DNA of 64,000 nucleotides from Pseudomonas farris (GTDB lineage Bacteria > Pseudomonadota > Gammaproteobacteria > Pseudomonadales > Pseudomonadaceae). The notes under the pieces were generated by a model that was given only the letters and a program-made list of their open reading frames with translations, was not told where the DNA came from and ran no database searches. Shown one piece after another: positions 35,925-44,509 of the stretch. Both the position numbers and the translations under genes were made by a program. Where the stretch lies: assembly GCF_019145235.1 (NCBI RefSeq), contig NZ_JAHSTV010000004.1:186001-250000 (forward strand), given 5' to 3'. Each line of letters begins with the position of its first letter. Position 1 is the first letter of the stretch.

Positions 35925-36920
35925 TTAAAACCCCACATCCAGCACCACACTGTCCAGATAGGTTCCCGGTGACGGCGTGCTCTGGTCTATGTAGATTTTG
36001 GCGTTGTAGTTGAAGATCTGACTGCCCGTGCCCAAGCCGTTGCCGGGGTTGACCTCGGCATCGGAACTGGTGCGACGGGCCGTGCCGACGCTGCCCCAAC
36101 GGGTGGTTCCGGCGCTCTTGAAGAGGTCATAAGCCAGGTAATTGCTGCCTGAGATCATCCGCCTGCGCCCGCCCACGCCGTCAGCATGTTGACCATCGTC
36201 CAGCCCCACCGTGTACGCACTGCCCTTGGTGCAGGCCAGGTTGATCGTCTGGCCGGTGACGGTGGCGAAGGAGCTGATTACCGAAGCGCTGCCAAAGCTG
36301 ATGTTCGGCGCAGTGATCGTGCAGTCGTTGTCCACGGTCATATTCACAGTCAGGCTGGTGGAACCGCTGTTGATGTCTCGCCCCTGGCAACTGCCACCGC
36401 CACCGTAGTCATGGCAATAATCCCAGCTCCAGAAAATATTCAGGGTTTCAGAATAGATCCCGGCCGCCACGTTGCTGCCGATAATCGTATTCAGGTAGAT
36501 CGGTAGGGCCTTGGCAACCGCTGGATTGGAAAGCAGGCCGAGGGCATCGATGATCGAGTGTCGGGCAAAGTCGAACGCTACGCCGCGAGTGATCGGATAG
36601 CTGGTGCTGTTGTTGGCAAACAGCGTGTAACCAATCACATCACTGGTTGGCCCGACCGCTCCTGCAGTTGCCGACGTAATGGTGGCGTAAAAATGATCAT
36701 CGCTGACCAATGACGACGCCAGCGAACCGGTGCAACTCAAACCGGCATGGGAGGTGGAACTGGTTTGCAAAGTAGTACGCACCGCGATCGAACTTAGCGA
36801 GCCAAAACCGGCCGGTGAAGTACTGGCCACTTCGCACAAGGCATAGGCCTCACACGGCAGAAAAATCGCCATCAGCCTGATCACTTTACCCGGCCACCCA
36901 TCAGAAAATTGCACACCCAT
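35925..36920 (-). CDS. csuE: Csu-type pilus tip adhesin (spore coat U domain protein)
   Basis: A 331-aa exported protein with a hydrophobic N-terminus (IRLMAIFLPCEAYA). It has a first domain with several cysteines (about residues 25-190) and a C-terminal spore-coat-U domain (about 195-331, TVNMTVDNDCTITAPNISFGS ... ending TYLDSVVLDVGF). The two-domain layout and last position in the operon match CsuE-like tip adhesins of archaic chaperone-usher pili. GGGAG abuts the ATG at 36920, so a GTG six bases further in could be the true start. Confidence 0.82.
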   Translation of the reverse strand: MGVQFSDGWPGKVIRLMAIFLPCEAYALCEVASTSPAGFGSLSSIAVRTTLQTSSTSHAGLSCTGSLASSLVSDDHFYATITSATAGAVGPTSDVIGYTLFANNSTSYPITRGVAFDFARHSIIDALGLLSNPAVAKALPIYLNTIIGSNVAAGIYSETLNIFWSWDYCHDYGGGGSCQGRDINSGSTSLTVNMTVDNDCTITAPNISFGSASVISSFATVTGQTINLACTKGSAYTVGLDDGQHADGVGGRRRMISGSNYLAYDLFKSAGTTRWGSVGTARRTSSDAEVNPGNGLGTGSQIFNYNAKIYIDQSTPSPGTYLDSVVLDVGF

Positions 36921-36940
36921 CTCCCTGTTCTATTGGCGAT

Positions 36941-39325
36941 TCATTGACACAGCAGCGGCCCGATCAACGGCACCTGATCCTGTTGCATGTCCAGCGTGAA
37001 CTGCGCCTGGCAAGTCCGGCCATCGGCCAGGGTCACCTGCAAACTGTTATGCGCTTCCAGGTTTTCCAGATAGACCAGCCCGTCCCAACCGACCACCGCG
37101 TGCGTCCCGCTCTGCTCGTGCCGCACGCGGCTGCCCAAGGGCAATTCGTGTTGCTGCGCGTCCACCAACACAACACTCGCGGCAATGATCCGGCTCAGAG
37201 GAAACTCCAGCAGGTAGCCACTGCCACGGCGCACCGCCACGCGTTGTTCAACATTCGAGCTCTGCACATTGGTCGGCAGGTTCAGTGGATCGATTTCATA
37301 TTTGCCGCGATAGTAGGCGCTGCTCCACGGCACCAGCAGATGACCGTTTTTATCCGTCTGGCCCACCCGTTGATTCTCGTAACGCACCGGAATATCGGCA
37401 AATCCACCGGTGCTGACCACGACAAAGGCATCATCGATACGATTGGCGACGAACACTTGATGGTCCATCCACACCAGCGAACCGCTGGCATCGGCCCAGC
37501 GGGTCTGGGCATCACTGCTGCCGTAAACCCCAGCCTGCAACTGCACCGATTGCAGGCGCCAGGTCAGGTCGGCCTGACGATAATCCGGGCCTTCGTCGTG
37601 GGCATAACCGAGGTTGAAGCCCACGCCGCCGGCGCTGGGCACAGCACGACTGTAATTGACGCGCTGGCGGCTTACGCCGGTCTTGCTGCGCTCGCCACTC
37701 ATACTCAGGGTGCCACGCAGGTCGAACGGGATGACCAATTGAGCCTGCATCGCCCAGTCGCTATCGCCGATCTCGCGATTGGCCGACAAGTAAAAACTGG
37801 TATTGCGCCACAGTGGCTTGCTCCAGGTCAGATTGAGTAGCCGGGTGCGCGAATCATCCGCCGCCCGCACATCGAAATAGCCCGCGCCGAGGCTGCCCCA
37901 GCCGTAAAGACTGACGCTCAGGGTCAACTGCTCGCTACGCTGGCTGAGGCTGAGATAAGGGCTGTCGACAACAGTCAGGTCGGCGTATTGGTCGCGGCGC
38001 TGCATGCGCTGATAAGAAACGCTGTAGTGCTGGCTGCTGTATTGATAACCAAGGCTGACTTGCTGACCGCTATTACCGTCGAACCGGCTTTGACTGACCG
38101 CCGTGTTGAGCACACCGAAATTGCTCAGGCGCAGGTTGCCGCCAACGCCACCAACGGCCAGCGCGTCCGAGGCTTCGGCGTGGGTTTCGAGGGTCAAACT
38201 GTCGTTCAGACCGTAACGCAGGCTGCCGGAGGTCACACCCGGGCCGTAACCGAAATCCTGAATCCCGAAGTCACGGCGCAGGCTACCGGCGGCCACCGAG
38301 AAGTCCATCAGGCCTTTTTGCAGCAGGTTGCTGGTGACATAGAACGGCACGGTGGTCGAGACCTGTCGGCCGAGGGCATCGGTCGTGACCACCACCGCCT
38401 CGCCCGCACCGTTGATGAACGGAATGTTGGTCAGCGTGTAGGGACCGGGCTGCAACTCGGCGCTGCTGGACTTGTAGCCGTTGATGAACAGGTCGACCGA
38501 TGAAGGTACCGCCGCTTCCCCGGCGAACTGCGGCAACGGGTAGGTCACCAGGTCTGGGCGCACGCCGAAATCGCGCGACACTTGCACACCGCCCAGGCGC
38601 ACCGAACTGCTCCAGGGCAAGGCGCCGCTGACCAGATCGCCCGCCTCGTAAGTCAGCAGACGTTCATCATCGGAGTACCGCCAGGTGGTGTCGTAACGCC
38701 GATAACCGTTGTTCAGTGTGCCGTTGCTGATTCCGGAAATCGTGCGTCGGTATTGCCCGGTGTTGGACAACGTGCCCCAACTATCGAATAGCCGCACCTC
38801 GTTCCAGGCCGCGAGGTAGGTGCCGCTGTCATCGGTGTCGTTGAGGTACAGGTCGTAGTTGAGCAAGGCGCCGAAACTGCTCAATGCCACGGTGCGTGGA
38901 TACGCCTCACGGCTGCCGACAAACTGCTCCGGCAACCAGTCCGGCGGGACGGTTAATAACAGCCGCTGCCCCTGACTGTCATAGTCACTTTGCAAACCTT
39001 GCAGACTGTCGAGGGCGACCTCGGCGCTAAGGTTTTCCGGCAGCTTCATTCCAATTTCACGTAACACCGCGACCGGCATAAAGAAGCGACCGCCGCGCTG
39101 CTCCACCGCCACCACACGCCCGGTATTCATTTGGTTGACGACCAGTTCCAGAAACAATTGCGCATCGACAATCGCCTCCATGCCGCTGGGGGCCGCCGGC
39201 AGGTCTCCCGCCAAGCCGTGGCGGGCGAATACCAGACAGCACATTCCAATCGCGGCCCACAGCGGACGCTTGATACCACGAGCCCGATCCTGGCTCATCA
39301 CCGCTTTACGTCCGTCAATGGACAT
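36941..39325 (-). CDS. csuD: Csu-type fimbrial outer-membrane usher
   Basis: A 794-aa outer-membrane usher. After the signal, the N-terminal periplasmic domain (AQLFLELVVNQMNTGRVVAVEQRGGRFFMP) is followed by a 24-stranded barrel region, seen as repeated beta segments. The plug-like portion carries GEAAVPSSVDLFINGYKS, and the C-terminal domains contain DSAYYRGKYEIDPLNLPTNV-like strands. It assembles the pilin subunits delivered by the chaperone. ATG codons at 39325 and 39298 are both possible starts; neither has a clear ribosome site. Tip adhesin and usher genes are only 20 bases apart. Confidence 0.9.
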   Translation of the reverse strand: MSIDGRKAVMSQDRARGIKRPLWAAIGMCCLVFARHGLAGDLPAAPSGMEAIVDAQLFLELVVNQMNTGRVVAVEQRGGRFFMPVAVLREIGMKLPENLSAEVALDSLQGLQSDYDSQGQRLLLTVPPDWLPEQFVGSREAYPRTVALSSFGALLNYDLYLNDTDDSGTYLAAWNEVRLFDSWGTLSNTGQYRRTISGISNGTLNNGYRRYDTTWRYSDDERLLTYEAGDLVSGALPWSSSVRLGGVQVSRDFGVRPDLVTYPLPQFAGEAAVPSSVDLFINGYKSSSAELQPGPYTLTNIPFINGAGEAVVVTTDALGRQVSTTVPFYVTSNLLQKGLMDFSVAAGSLRRDFGIQDFGYGPGVTSGSLRYGLNDSLTLETHAEASDALAVGGVGGNLRLSNFGVLNTAVSQSRFDGNSGQQVSLGYQYSSQHYSVSYQRMQRRDQYADLTVVDSPYLSLSQRSEQLTLSVSLYGWGSLGAGYFDVRAADDSRTRLLNLTWSKPLWRNTSFYLSANREIGDSDWAMQAQLVIPFDLRGTLSMSGERSKTGVSRQRVNYSRAVPSAGGVGFNLGYAHDEGPDYRQADLTWRLQSVQLQAGVYGSSDAQTRWADASGSLVWMDHQVFVANRIDDAFVVVSTGGFADIPVRYENQRVGQTDKNGHLLVPWSSAYYRGKYEIDPLNLPTNVQSSNVEQRVAVRRGSGYLLEFPLSRIIAASVVLVDAQQHELPLGSRVRHEQSGTHAVVGWDGLVYLENLEAHNSLQVTLADGRTCQAQFTLDMQQDQVPLIGPLLCQ

Positions 39326-39415
39326 TCCTTACTGTGGCGATCAAGAGACGCGCACAACACCTGTGGCTAGGGGGCTTGCAAGCTCCCTCGCCACACTGTT
39401 CCCATCACCGGGCTA

Positions 39416-40204
39416 TCACCGCGCCGGCGCAATACTCTGAACCTGCGGCGCACCATTGACCCGTACTTGCAAGGCCTGATCCGCACTGATCGGTCCCGGT
39501 GTCGGCCACCGCATGATCGCCCCCGGCAGCACATAACCGAGCAATCCCTCAACCAGCGGCCGTGTCTGACCGCCCTGCTTGAACGCGACATCGGTCAGCC
39601 GGGCATGCACCGCGCCCTGATTGCGCACCTCCAGGTAGGAACGGCCATCAACCGCCACTTTGCGCCAGCTCAGATCAGGCACACCGGCGCCTTTGGGGTC
39701 GCGTTTACGGTTCATGTCTTCCTTGCTCCACAGACCGGCGCCATAGGCAAACAACGGCACCGAATAGCGCATTTGAAACCGGATGGCCGCAGCGGTTTTG
39801 CCATCCTCGGCCGTCACCGGTCGGGCCGCCGGGATTTCATCGATAATGATGCGATAGGCCAACTCTTGCCCCGGCGGTATATCGCGGGTACGGGTCAGGC
39901 GCACGAGTTGCTTGTGCCCGGGTTCGATTTTCGCTACCGGCGGGCTGCCAATGACATCGCGCTGGTTCTGATACTGATCGCTGAAACCACTCTGGCTCCA
40001 GGCAAACACCCGGATCTGCAGATTCGCCGTCTCGTTGCCGCGATTTTCCAGCCACAGCGCACTCGCCTGTTGATCGGCCTCCAGCACCGGATCGATCGGC
40101 CAGATCAGCACCGAACTGGCCGCCTGCACCTTGACCCCGCCCAGCAATACCATCGCCAGCACAGCGCAACGCGCGACCGGTAACCTGCGCAAAGGTGAAT
40201 ACAT
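39416..40204 (-). CDS. csuC: Csu-type periplasmic pilus chaperone
   Basis: The 262-aa protein has a signal peptide ending KVQAAS and the two-domain PapD-like fold. The first domain has VLIWPIDPVLEADQQASALWLENRGN, and the G1 region pattern ISWRKVAVDGRSYLEVRNQGAVHARLTDVAF is in domain two. This FGL/archaic type chaperone stabilises spore-coat-U pilins by donor-strand complementation. It lies between the pilin genes and the usher gene, as in Acinetobacter csu operons. Confidence 0.9.
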   Translation of the reverse strand: MYSPLRRLPVARCAVLAMVLLGGVKVQAASSVLIWPIDPVLEADQQASALWLENRGNETANLQIRVFAWSQSGFSDQYQNQRDVIGSPPVAKIEPGHKQLVRLTRTRDIPPGQELAYRIIIDEIPAARPVTAEDGKTAAAIRFQMRYSVPLFAYGAGLWSKEDMNRKRDPKGAGVPDLSWRKVAVDGRSYLEVRNQGAVHARLTDVAFKQGGQTRPLVEGLLGYVLPGAIMRWPTPGPISADQALQVRVNGAPQVQSIAPAR

Positions 40205-40235
40205 AGGCCCTACTCCTTATGCCCGAACGACCGAG

Positions 40236-40733
40236 CTACCACGACAGCTGCACCTGCAGTACGTCGCTATAAATTCCTCCGGGCTGATCACCCGGTAACT
40301 GCACTTGTGCGTAAATAGGCAATCGGATGTTGTTCGCATCGCTATAGGCCACGGCCACGCTCTGACCGATGCCCAAGCTCTCACTCAAGGTGGCGTCACT
40401 GAATAATTGATAGGCCACACGGGCACTGCCGTCATCAAGCTGCAGGTGCCGCCCGTTGCTGTTGTACTGGCCGCCATCGACGCTCATGTTCAGGCTCACG
40501 CCCGGCGTGCATTGCAACTGCATGCCGTCGCTCAATTGCACTTGAACAGTGTTGGTCGCCAACGCCGATTGAGTGCCGAAATCGAGGTTGCCGTAAGTGG
40601 AAACCCCGCCCATCACCTGACATGCCGCTGTCACTGTCGCGCTAACCTGAAAACTCTGACTGGTGCCCGCCGCCAGCGGCAGAGGCAAACCAGTCGCGCC
40701 GATCAGGATCAGCGCGGCAGGACTCCATTGCAC
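40236..40733 (-). CDS. Spore coat U-domain pilin subunit
   Basis: A 165-aa pilin with signal peptide and a single spore-coat-U domain (VSATVTAACQVMGGVSTYGNLDFGTQS ... IYSDVLQVQLSW). Two cysteines that form the family disulfide are visible. The start is a GTG whose first base is the last base of the upstream gene's TAG stop, which implies translational coupling. It is probably a minor or adaptor subunit near the tip. Confidence 0.82.
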   Translation of the reverse strand: MQWSPAALILIGATGLPLPLAAGTSQSFQVSATVTAACQVMGGVSTYGNLDFGTQSALATNTVQVQLSDGMQLQCTPGVSLNMSVDGGQYNSNGRHLQLDDGSARVAYQLFSDATLSESLGIGQSVAVAYSDANNIRLPIYAQVQLPGDQPGGIYSDVLQVQLSW

Positions 40734-41269
40734 TAGAAGGTCAATACAACGGCGACAGCGTCCGAGTAGACGCCTGCGGGCAGGCCGGCCTTGCCCACGG
40801 CCTTGCCGTAAATATTCACCGTCTGCGCTACCCCGGTACTTTCTGCGAGTGTGATCACCCCGTCGATCGCCAGGACCTGCGTACGACCAGAATCGGTGTA
40901 CAGGTCGTAAGGCACGAAGTTGGTACCATCATCGGTCAGTGCGCGGGTGCCACCGACAGATCCGCCGTCATTGGCGCCAGCACCGACGGTGACGGTCGGT
41001 AAGGTGCCGCTGGAGCAGAGAATCGACAGTGCGCCACCGCCGCCAGCGAGCACCGCCCCGTTCGCGGTGGTGAACAGACTGCCGGTGGTGCCGAAGTCCA
41101 GCACACCGAAGTCCACCCCGGTAGCCCCGCCGGGGGCACCGTTGATCTCACAGCTGCTGCTGAGCGTCATGCTGGTGGTGATCTGGCCGGCAGATGTGGC
41201 TGCCTGAGCATTGCCGGCCAGCGCCAGAACGAGCGCTGATAAACCAATCCTTGATACGAGCTTATGCAT
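40733..41269 (-). CDS. Spore coat U-domain pilin subunit
   Basis: The 178-aa product has a signal peptide (LSALVLALAGNAQA) and a spore-coat-U domain with SSSCEINGAPGGATGVDFGVLDFGTTGS and the C-terminal PAGVYSDAVAVVLTF. I chose the second ATG at 41269 because AGAGG lies nine bases before it; the first ATG at 41278 abuts that site. It probably forms part of the shaft or an adaptor. Confidence 0.82.
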   Translation of the reverse strand: MHKLVSRIGLSALVLALAGNAQAATSAGQITTSMTLSSSCEINGAPGGATGVDFGVLDFGTTGSLFTTANGAVLAGGGGALSILCSSGTLPTVTVGAGANDGGSVGGTRALTDDGTNFVPYDLYTDSGRTQVLAIDGVITLAESTGVAQTVNIYGKAVGKAGLPAGVYSDAVAVVLTF

Positions 41270-41287
41270 GATGTCCATCCTCTGGGT

Positions 41288-41821
41288 TTACCAATCCAGC
41301 GTGACCGTCAGGGTGTCGGTATACACCCCTGCGGGAACCGCGCGGGTATTCGCGACCACCGAGCCAAATACCGGGATTGGTACCTGACCTCCATGGGTAA
41401 CAGCGAAATTGCGTTGTTGACCGATGCGGTAACTGTCGCCACCGGAAGCATCGAGGAACAATTGATAAGGGATGGTCTGGGTACCATTGCTCAGACGCCG
41501 CGTGGTGCCGTCGCCATGGGTGCCGCCATCGATGGTCACGGTGAAACCGGTGACCGACGGGTTGCAGGAAACTTCCAGCGTGCCGTTGCCGGCATCACTC
41601 AGGTTGGCGTTGATCGGGTTGGTCCAGGTCGGACCTTGCGAGCCGAAATCCAACAGGCTGAAATCACCGACCGGACTGCCGGCGCTGTTGGTAATGTCAT
41701 TGGTCACTGCACAACTGGCGATGATGGTCAGCCGCGCATCAATCTGACCGCTGATCGCCGCTTGCGCCTCCTCAGCCAGTAGTAAAACTGTGCCAAGGGT
41801 CATTACCACCCAACTCTTCAT
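41288..41821 (-). CDS. Spore coat U-domain pilin subunit
   Basis: A 177-aa secreted pilin (signal VMTLGTVLLLAEEAQA). Its spore-coat-U domain has IIASCAVTNDITNSAGSPVGDFSLLDFG and ends PAGVYTDTLTVTLDW. It has the same size and closing motif as its neighbours, pointing to tandem duplication of the pilin genes. The 119-bp space upstream holds a hairpin. Confidence 0.82.
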   Translation of the reverse strand: MKSWVVMTLGTVLLLAEEAQAAISGQIDARLTIIASCAVTNDITNSAGSPVGDFSLLDFGSQGPTWTNPINANLSDAGNGTLEVSCNPSVTGFTVTIDGGTHGDGTTRRLSNGTQTIPYQLFLDASGGDSYRIGQQRNFAVTHGGQVPIPVFGSVVANTRAVPAGVYTDTLTVTLDW

Positions 41822-41892
41822 CGTCTTGCACCGATCCTAATTCCATCAGGATTCAAACATTGGCCGTCCGCTTGCGAACGACGTTCCTTGTG

Positions 41893-41913
41893 CTGCCCGA
41901 ATCCATCGGGCAG
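41893..41913 (-). terminator. Hairpin between pilin genes (possible attenuator)
   Basis: Perfect eight-base arms CTGCCCGA/TCGGGCAG surround a five-base loop, between the pilin genes at 41941 and 41821. No U tract follows on the minus strand, so it would slow or protect the transcript and is not a strong terminator. Confidence 0.4.
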
Positions 41914-41940
41914 GGTGTCACTCAATGCCTTGCTGCCTTG

Positions 41941-42468
41941 CTACCAGCTCACGGTCACTTTCAAGAGATCGGAATAACGGCTGACGCGGGGGATCTCGGC
42001 CAGCCGTTCGATACGGGCATACAGAGGCAAATCCACCGTACCTGAATCCGGCACCCGCCCACTCAAGAGCACATTCACCGGCAGCGGAATCTGCCGTGCG
42101 GCGTCTTGATAGAGGCGATAAGGAATGGGTTTGCTGTGCTCTGCACTGCCTGCCAGATAGCGGACCTCGCCAACGCCGCCATGCAGGCCGCCGTCGACCT
42201 GTAATTGGTAAGGGGTATCGGGATTGCATTCCAGGCGTGGCAGGCGTGTATCAATCAGTGCTGCGCTCAATGGCCCTGCCGGATCGTCCAGGCGGGCGGT
42301 GGTGCCGAAGTCGAGGACGCCCAATTGCTCGATACCCGCCTCACGCTGTTGGCCAACCAACTGGCAACCGCGCTGCACATTGACCCGGACCTCAACCTGA
42401 AGCTGCGCCGCCAGCGCTGTCGCACTGAGCATTGTGCTCATGACTGCCAAAACCCCGAGTCCGTTCAA
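41941..42468 (-). CDS. Spore coat U-domain pilin subunit
   Basis: The 175-aa product has a 21-residue signal (LGVLAVMSTMLSATALAA), a domain with two cysteines (RGCQLVGQQ and PRLECNPDTPYQL) and the family ending YSDLLKVTVSW. The initiator is a TTG at 42468: upstream frames are closed by a stop, and the next ATG would cut away half of the signal peptide. Such a weak start suggests low-level production, in line with a minor subunit. Confidence 0.78.
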   Translation of the reverse strand: MNGLGVLAVMSTMLSATALAAQLQVEVRVNVQRGCQLVGQQREAGIEQLGVLDFGTTARLDDPAGPLSAALIDTRLPRLECNPDTPYQLQVDGGLHGGVGEVRYLAGSAEHSKPIPYRLYQDAARQIPLPVNVLLSGRVPDSGTVDLPLYARIERLAEIPRVSRYSDLLKVTVSW

Positions 42469-42602
42469 ATTCCCATTCCCTTTAAGGGGTTATTCGCAGG
42501 CTGAGGTTAGCATTCAAGGGGGAAACAATACGTCAAATCCGCACCTTTGCGACGAAGGGACATATTTCGTGTTTATCAGGGTATCGGCAGGATTTCAGAA
42601 GG

Positions 42603-42625
42603 AAAAAACCGTGCTTGACCACGGT
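42603..42625 (-). terminator. Intrinsic terminator just after the first pilin gene of the pilus operon
   Basis: On the minus strand the stem ACCGTG/CACGGT with a six-base loop is followed by six T, eight bases past the first pilin's stop codon. It lies inside the pilus operon, so it should make the first pilin transcript more abundant than the downstream genes. Confidence 0.75.
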
Positions 42626-42633
42626 CTTCAAGG

Positions 42634-43212
42634 TCAAAAGGTGACGGTGGCTGTCATGGTGTCGGCATAGGTGCCCGGCGGACTAAGCTGCCCCGCCACC
42701 ACCCGACCATAGACCGGGATGACCTGGACGGCGCCGCTGCCGGTTCCAGTGATGAGACCGGTGCCACCGGTGTCACCCCAATTGGTCGCCCGAGTGACGT
42801 CCGAGTACAGCGCATAGAACAGAATGCCTGCGGGAGTGCCGGACATCTGCCGGGCTGTCGCGGTGCCGCCACTCGTCCCGGCACCGAGGCCGACACTATA
42901 GGCCGTCGTGTTGGTGCAGTTGACCGATAGACTGGACTCGGCATCGGCTTGCACACCTGTATAGGCGCCGAAAGCCAAAGGAGAGGCAGTGATCCCGCAA
43001 CCGGCCACGATGCTTGCGGAAACGGTGAAGGTTGCAGTGGAGGTAGCTGAAATAGCCGGAGTGGGTAACAGACTGAGCGAAAAAACACTGAGGATGCCGA
43101 TACGGGCGAGAATGCCCCTATCGCGCTGCATCCGAGTTTTCTTGCCTGGCAGCGTGTCGTTACTGGCCCAACGGGGATGTGAGGAGGTCTGCGTGCAATG
43201 CAAAAACATCAT
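42634..43212 (-). CDS. Major Csu-type pilin (CsuA/B-like spore coat U protein)
   Basis: First gene of the pilus operon. The mature part has TFTVSASIVAGCGITASPLAFGAYTG, Ala/Gly/Thr-rich strands, SVNCTNTTAYSVGLGAGTSGG and the ending PPGTYADTMTATVTF, the clearest match to CsuA/B major pilins. The signal peptide is LARIGILSVFSLSLLPTPAISA. A good GGGAG site precedes the ATG at 43212 but leaves a 27-residue stretch before the signal. An ATG at 43131 would give a normal signal peptide with a poorer ribosome site. A terminator right after the gene suggests high relative expression, as expected for the shaft subunit. Confidence 0.82.
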   Translation of the reverse strand: MMFLHCTQTSSHPRWASNDTLPGKKTRMQRDRGILARIGILSVFSLSLLPTPAISATSTATFTVSASIVAGCGITASPLAFGAYTGVQADAESSLSVNCTNTTAYSVGLGAGTSGGTATARQMSGTPAGILFYALYSDVTRATNWGDTGGTGLITGTGSGAVQVIPVYGRVVAGQLSPPGTYADTMTATVTF

Positions 43213-43240
43213 GGTGATAACTCCCTGTAGCACTTGGCGA

Positions 43241-43280
43241 ACGATCAGGTTTCTTCAGTGCCCTGAAAGGGCCTGATCGT
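43241..43280. repeat. Long inverted repeat upstream of the pilus operon
   Basis: Nine-base perfect arms ACGATCAGG/CCTGATCGT enclose an inner TTCAG/CTGAA pair, about 30 bases before the first pilin start and 76 bases after the end of bdhA. It may end acetoin-operon transcription (no U tract), act as a regulator site, or be a 5' leader structure. Confidence 0.45.
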
Positions 43281-43355
43281 CCAGCCTGGATGCCAAAGCG
43301 TAGTCCAGAGTGGGCCTCACACGTATGTTTTCGTGGCAGCACGCTTCAGGTGGCC

Positions 43356-44450
43356 TTAGATTCGGGCAGGTGACACGATGATTTTCACGTTATGCTCCTT
43401 GTTGTTGACCAATTCCTCAAAGCCCTGCCCGACGATCTGTTCCAGCTGAATGCGCCCGGTTACCAGCGGTGTGATGTCCAGCCGGCCGTCGGCAATAAAG
43501 GCGATCACATCGGCGAACTCACCGTTGTAGGCAAGCGCACCCAGCACCTGTTTTTCGGTGGCGACCAACTCGAAGAAATTGAACTCGCTGGGTTCCTCGA
43601 AGATGCCCACCAGCACACACATGCCGGCCTTGCGGATCAGGTCGATAGCGAGCTTGGCCGTGTGTTTGTTACCGATGCATTCGAAGCTGACATCCGCCCC
43701 AAGTCCACCGGTCAGCCGCCGCACTTCTGCCAGAGCGTCACATTCATTGGGGTCTAGCACATGGCTCGCCCCTACCTCCAGAGCCTTGGCCTTGCGCGCT
43801 CCTGACATTTCCATGGCGATGACCTGCGCCGCTCCAGCAGCCTTGGCACACATGATGGTGCACAGGCCGATAGTGCCCGCGCCAACCACCACCACATTTT
43901 TCCCCAGCAAACTTCCGGCCTTTTTCACCGCGTGCATGCCCACTGCCAACGGTTCGATCAACGCCCCGGCTTCAGCGGGGAAGTTGGCCGGCAACTTGTA
44001 GAGCAGATTGGCCGGCACGTTGACCAACTCAGCGAACGCACCGTTGTTCATCAGCCCGGTGAAGGCCAGGTTCTCGCAAATGTTGTACAACCCATGGGTG
44101 CAGTAATAACACGTGCCACAGTGCTGACAGGCATCGGCTGCCACCGGTTCGCCAACGTTGAACCCCTGGACACCGGCTCCGATTTCGACGATCTCGCCAC
44201 AGAACTCGTGACCGAGAATGCACTGCCCCTTGATCCCGGTCAGCGGGTGCGGCGCATCCACCGGGATGAACACCGGCCCGGCCACGTATTCATGCAGGTC
44301 GGAGCCGCAAATACCGCACCATTGCACACGAATCTGGACCCAGCCCGCGGGTGGCGACACGGGCAACGGAACGTCTTCGACACGGATATCGTGACGGCCA
44401 TGCCAGACAGCGGCACGCATGCTGCGGGTCGGGTTGATCAAAAGGCTCAT
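43356..44450 (-). CDS. bdhA: (R,R)-2,3-butanediol dehydrogenase, zinc-dependent
   Basis: A 364-aa medium-chain dehydrogenase. Catalytic zinc ligands lie in CGICGSDLHEY and GHEFCGEI. The four structural-zinc cysteines are in DACQHCGTCYYCTHGLYNIC. The NAD-binding fold has VVVGAGTIGLCTIMCAKAAGA. It oxidises 2,3-butanediol to acetoin, feeding the Aco complex encoded just upstream. AAGGAG lies nine bases before the ATG at 44450, so the longer frame from 44510 is rejected. A stem-loop separates it from acoC. Confidence 0.9.
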   Translation of the reverse strand: MSLLINPTRSMRAAVWHGRHDIRVEDVPLPVSPPAGWVQIRVQWCGICGSDLHEYVAGPVFIPVDAPHPLTGIKGQCILGHEFCGEIVEIGAGVQGFNVGEPVAADACQHCGTCYYCTHGLYNICENLAFTGLMNNGAFAELVNVPANLLYKLPANFPAEAGALIEPLAVGMHAVKKAGSLLGKNVVVVGAGTIGLCTIMCAKAAGAAQVIAMEMSGARKAKALEVGASHVLDPNECDALAEVRRLTGGLGADVSFECIGNKHTAKLAIDLIRKAGMCVLVGIFEEPSEFNFFELVATEKQVLGALAYNGEFADVIAFIADGRLDITPLVTGRIQLEQIVGQGFEELVNNKEHNVKIIVSPARI

Positions 44451-44475
44451 GCTGGAATCTCCTTGAAGTCGTTGG

Positions 44476-44504
44476 CCTTGGCGACCTGCAAATGGTCGCC
44501 AAGG
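44476..44504 (-). repeat. Stem-loop between acoC and bdhA
   Basis: Perfect 11-base arms CCTTGGCGACC/GGTCGCCAAGG enclose a seven-base loop, in the 59-bp space between the acoC stop and the bdhA ribosome site. Without a U tract it is unlikely to be a full terminator. It may stabilise the acoXABC message or attenuate bdhA. Confidence 0.6.
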
Positions 44505-44509
44505 GAGCA

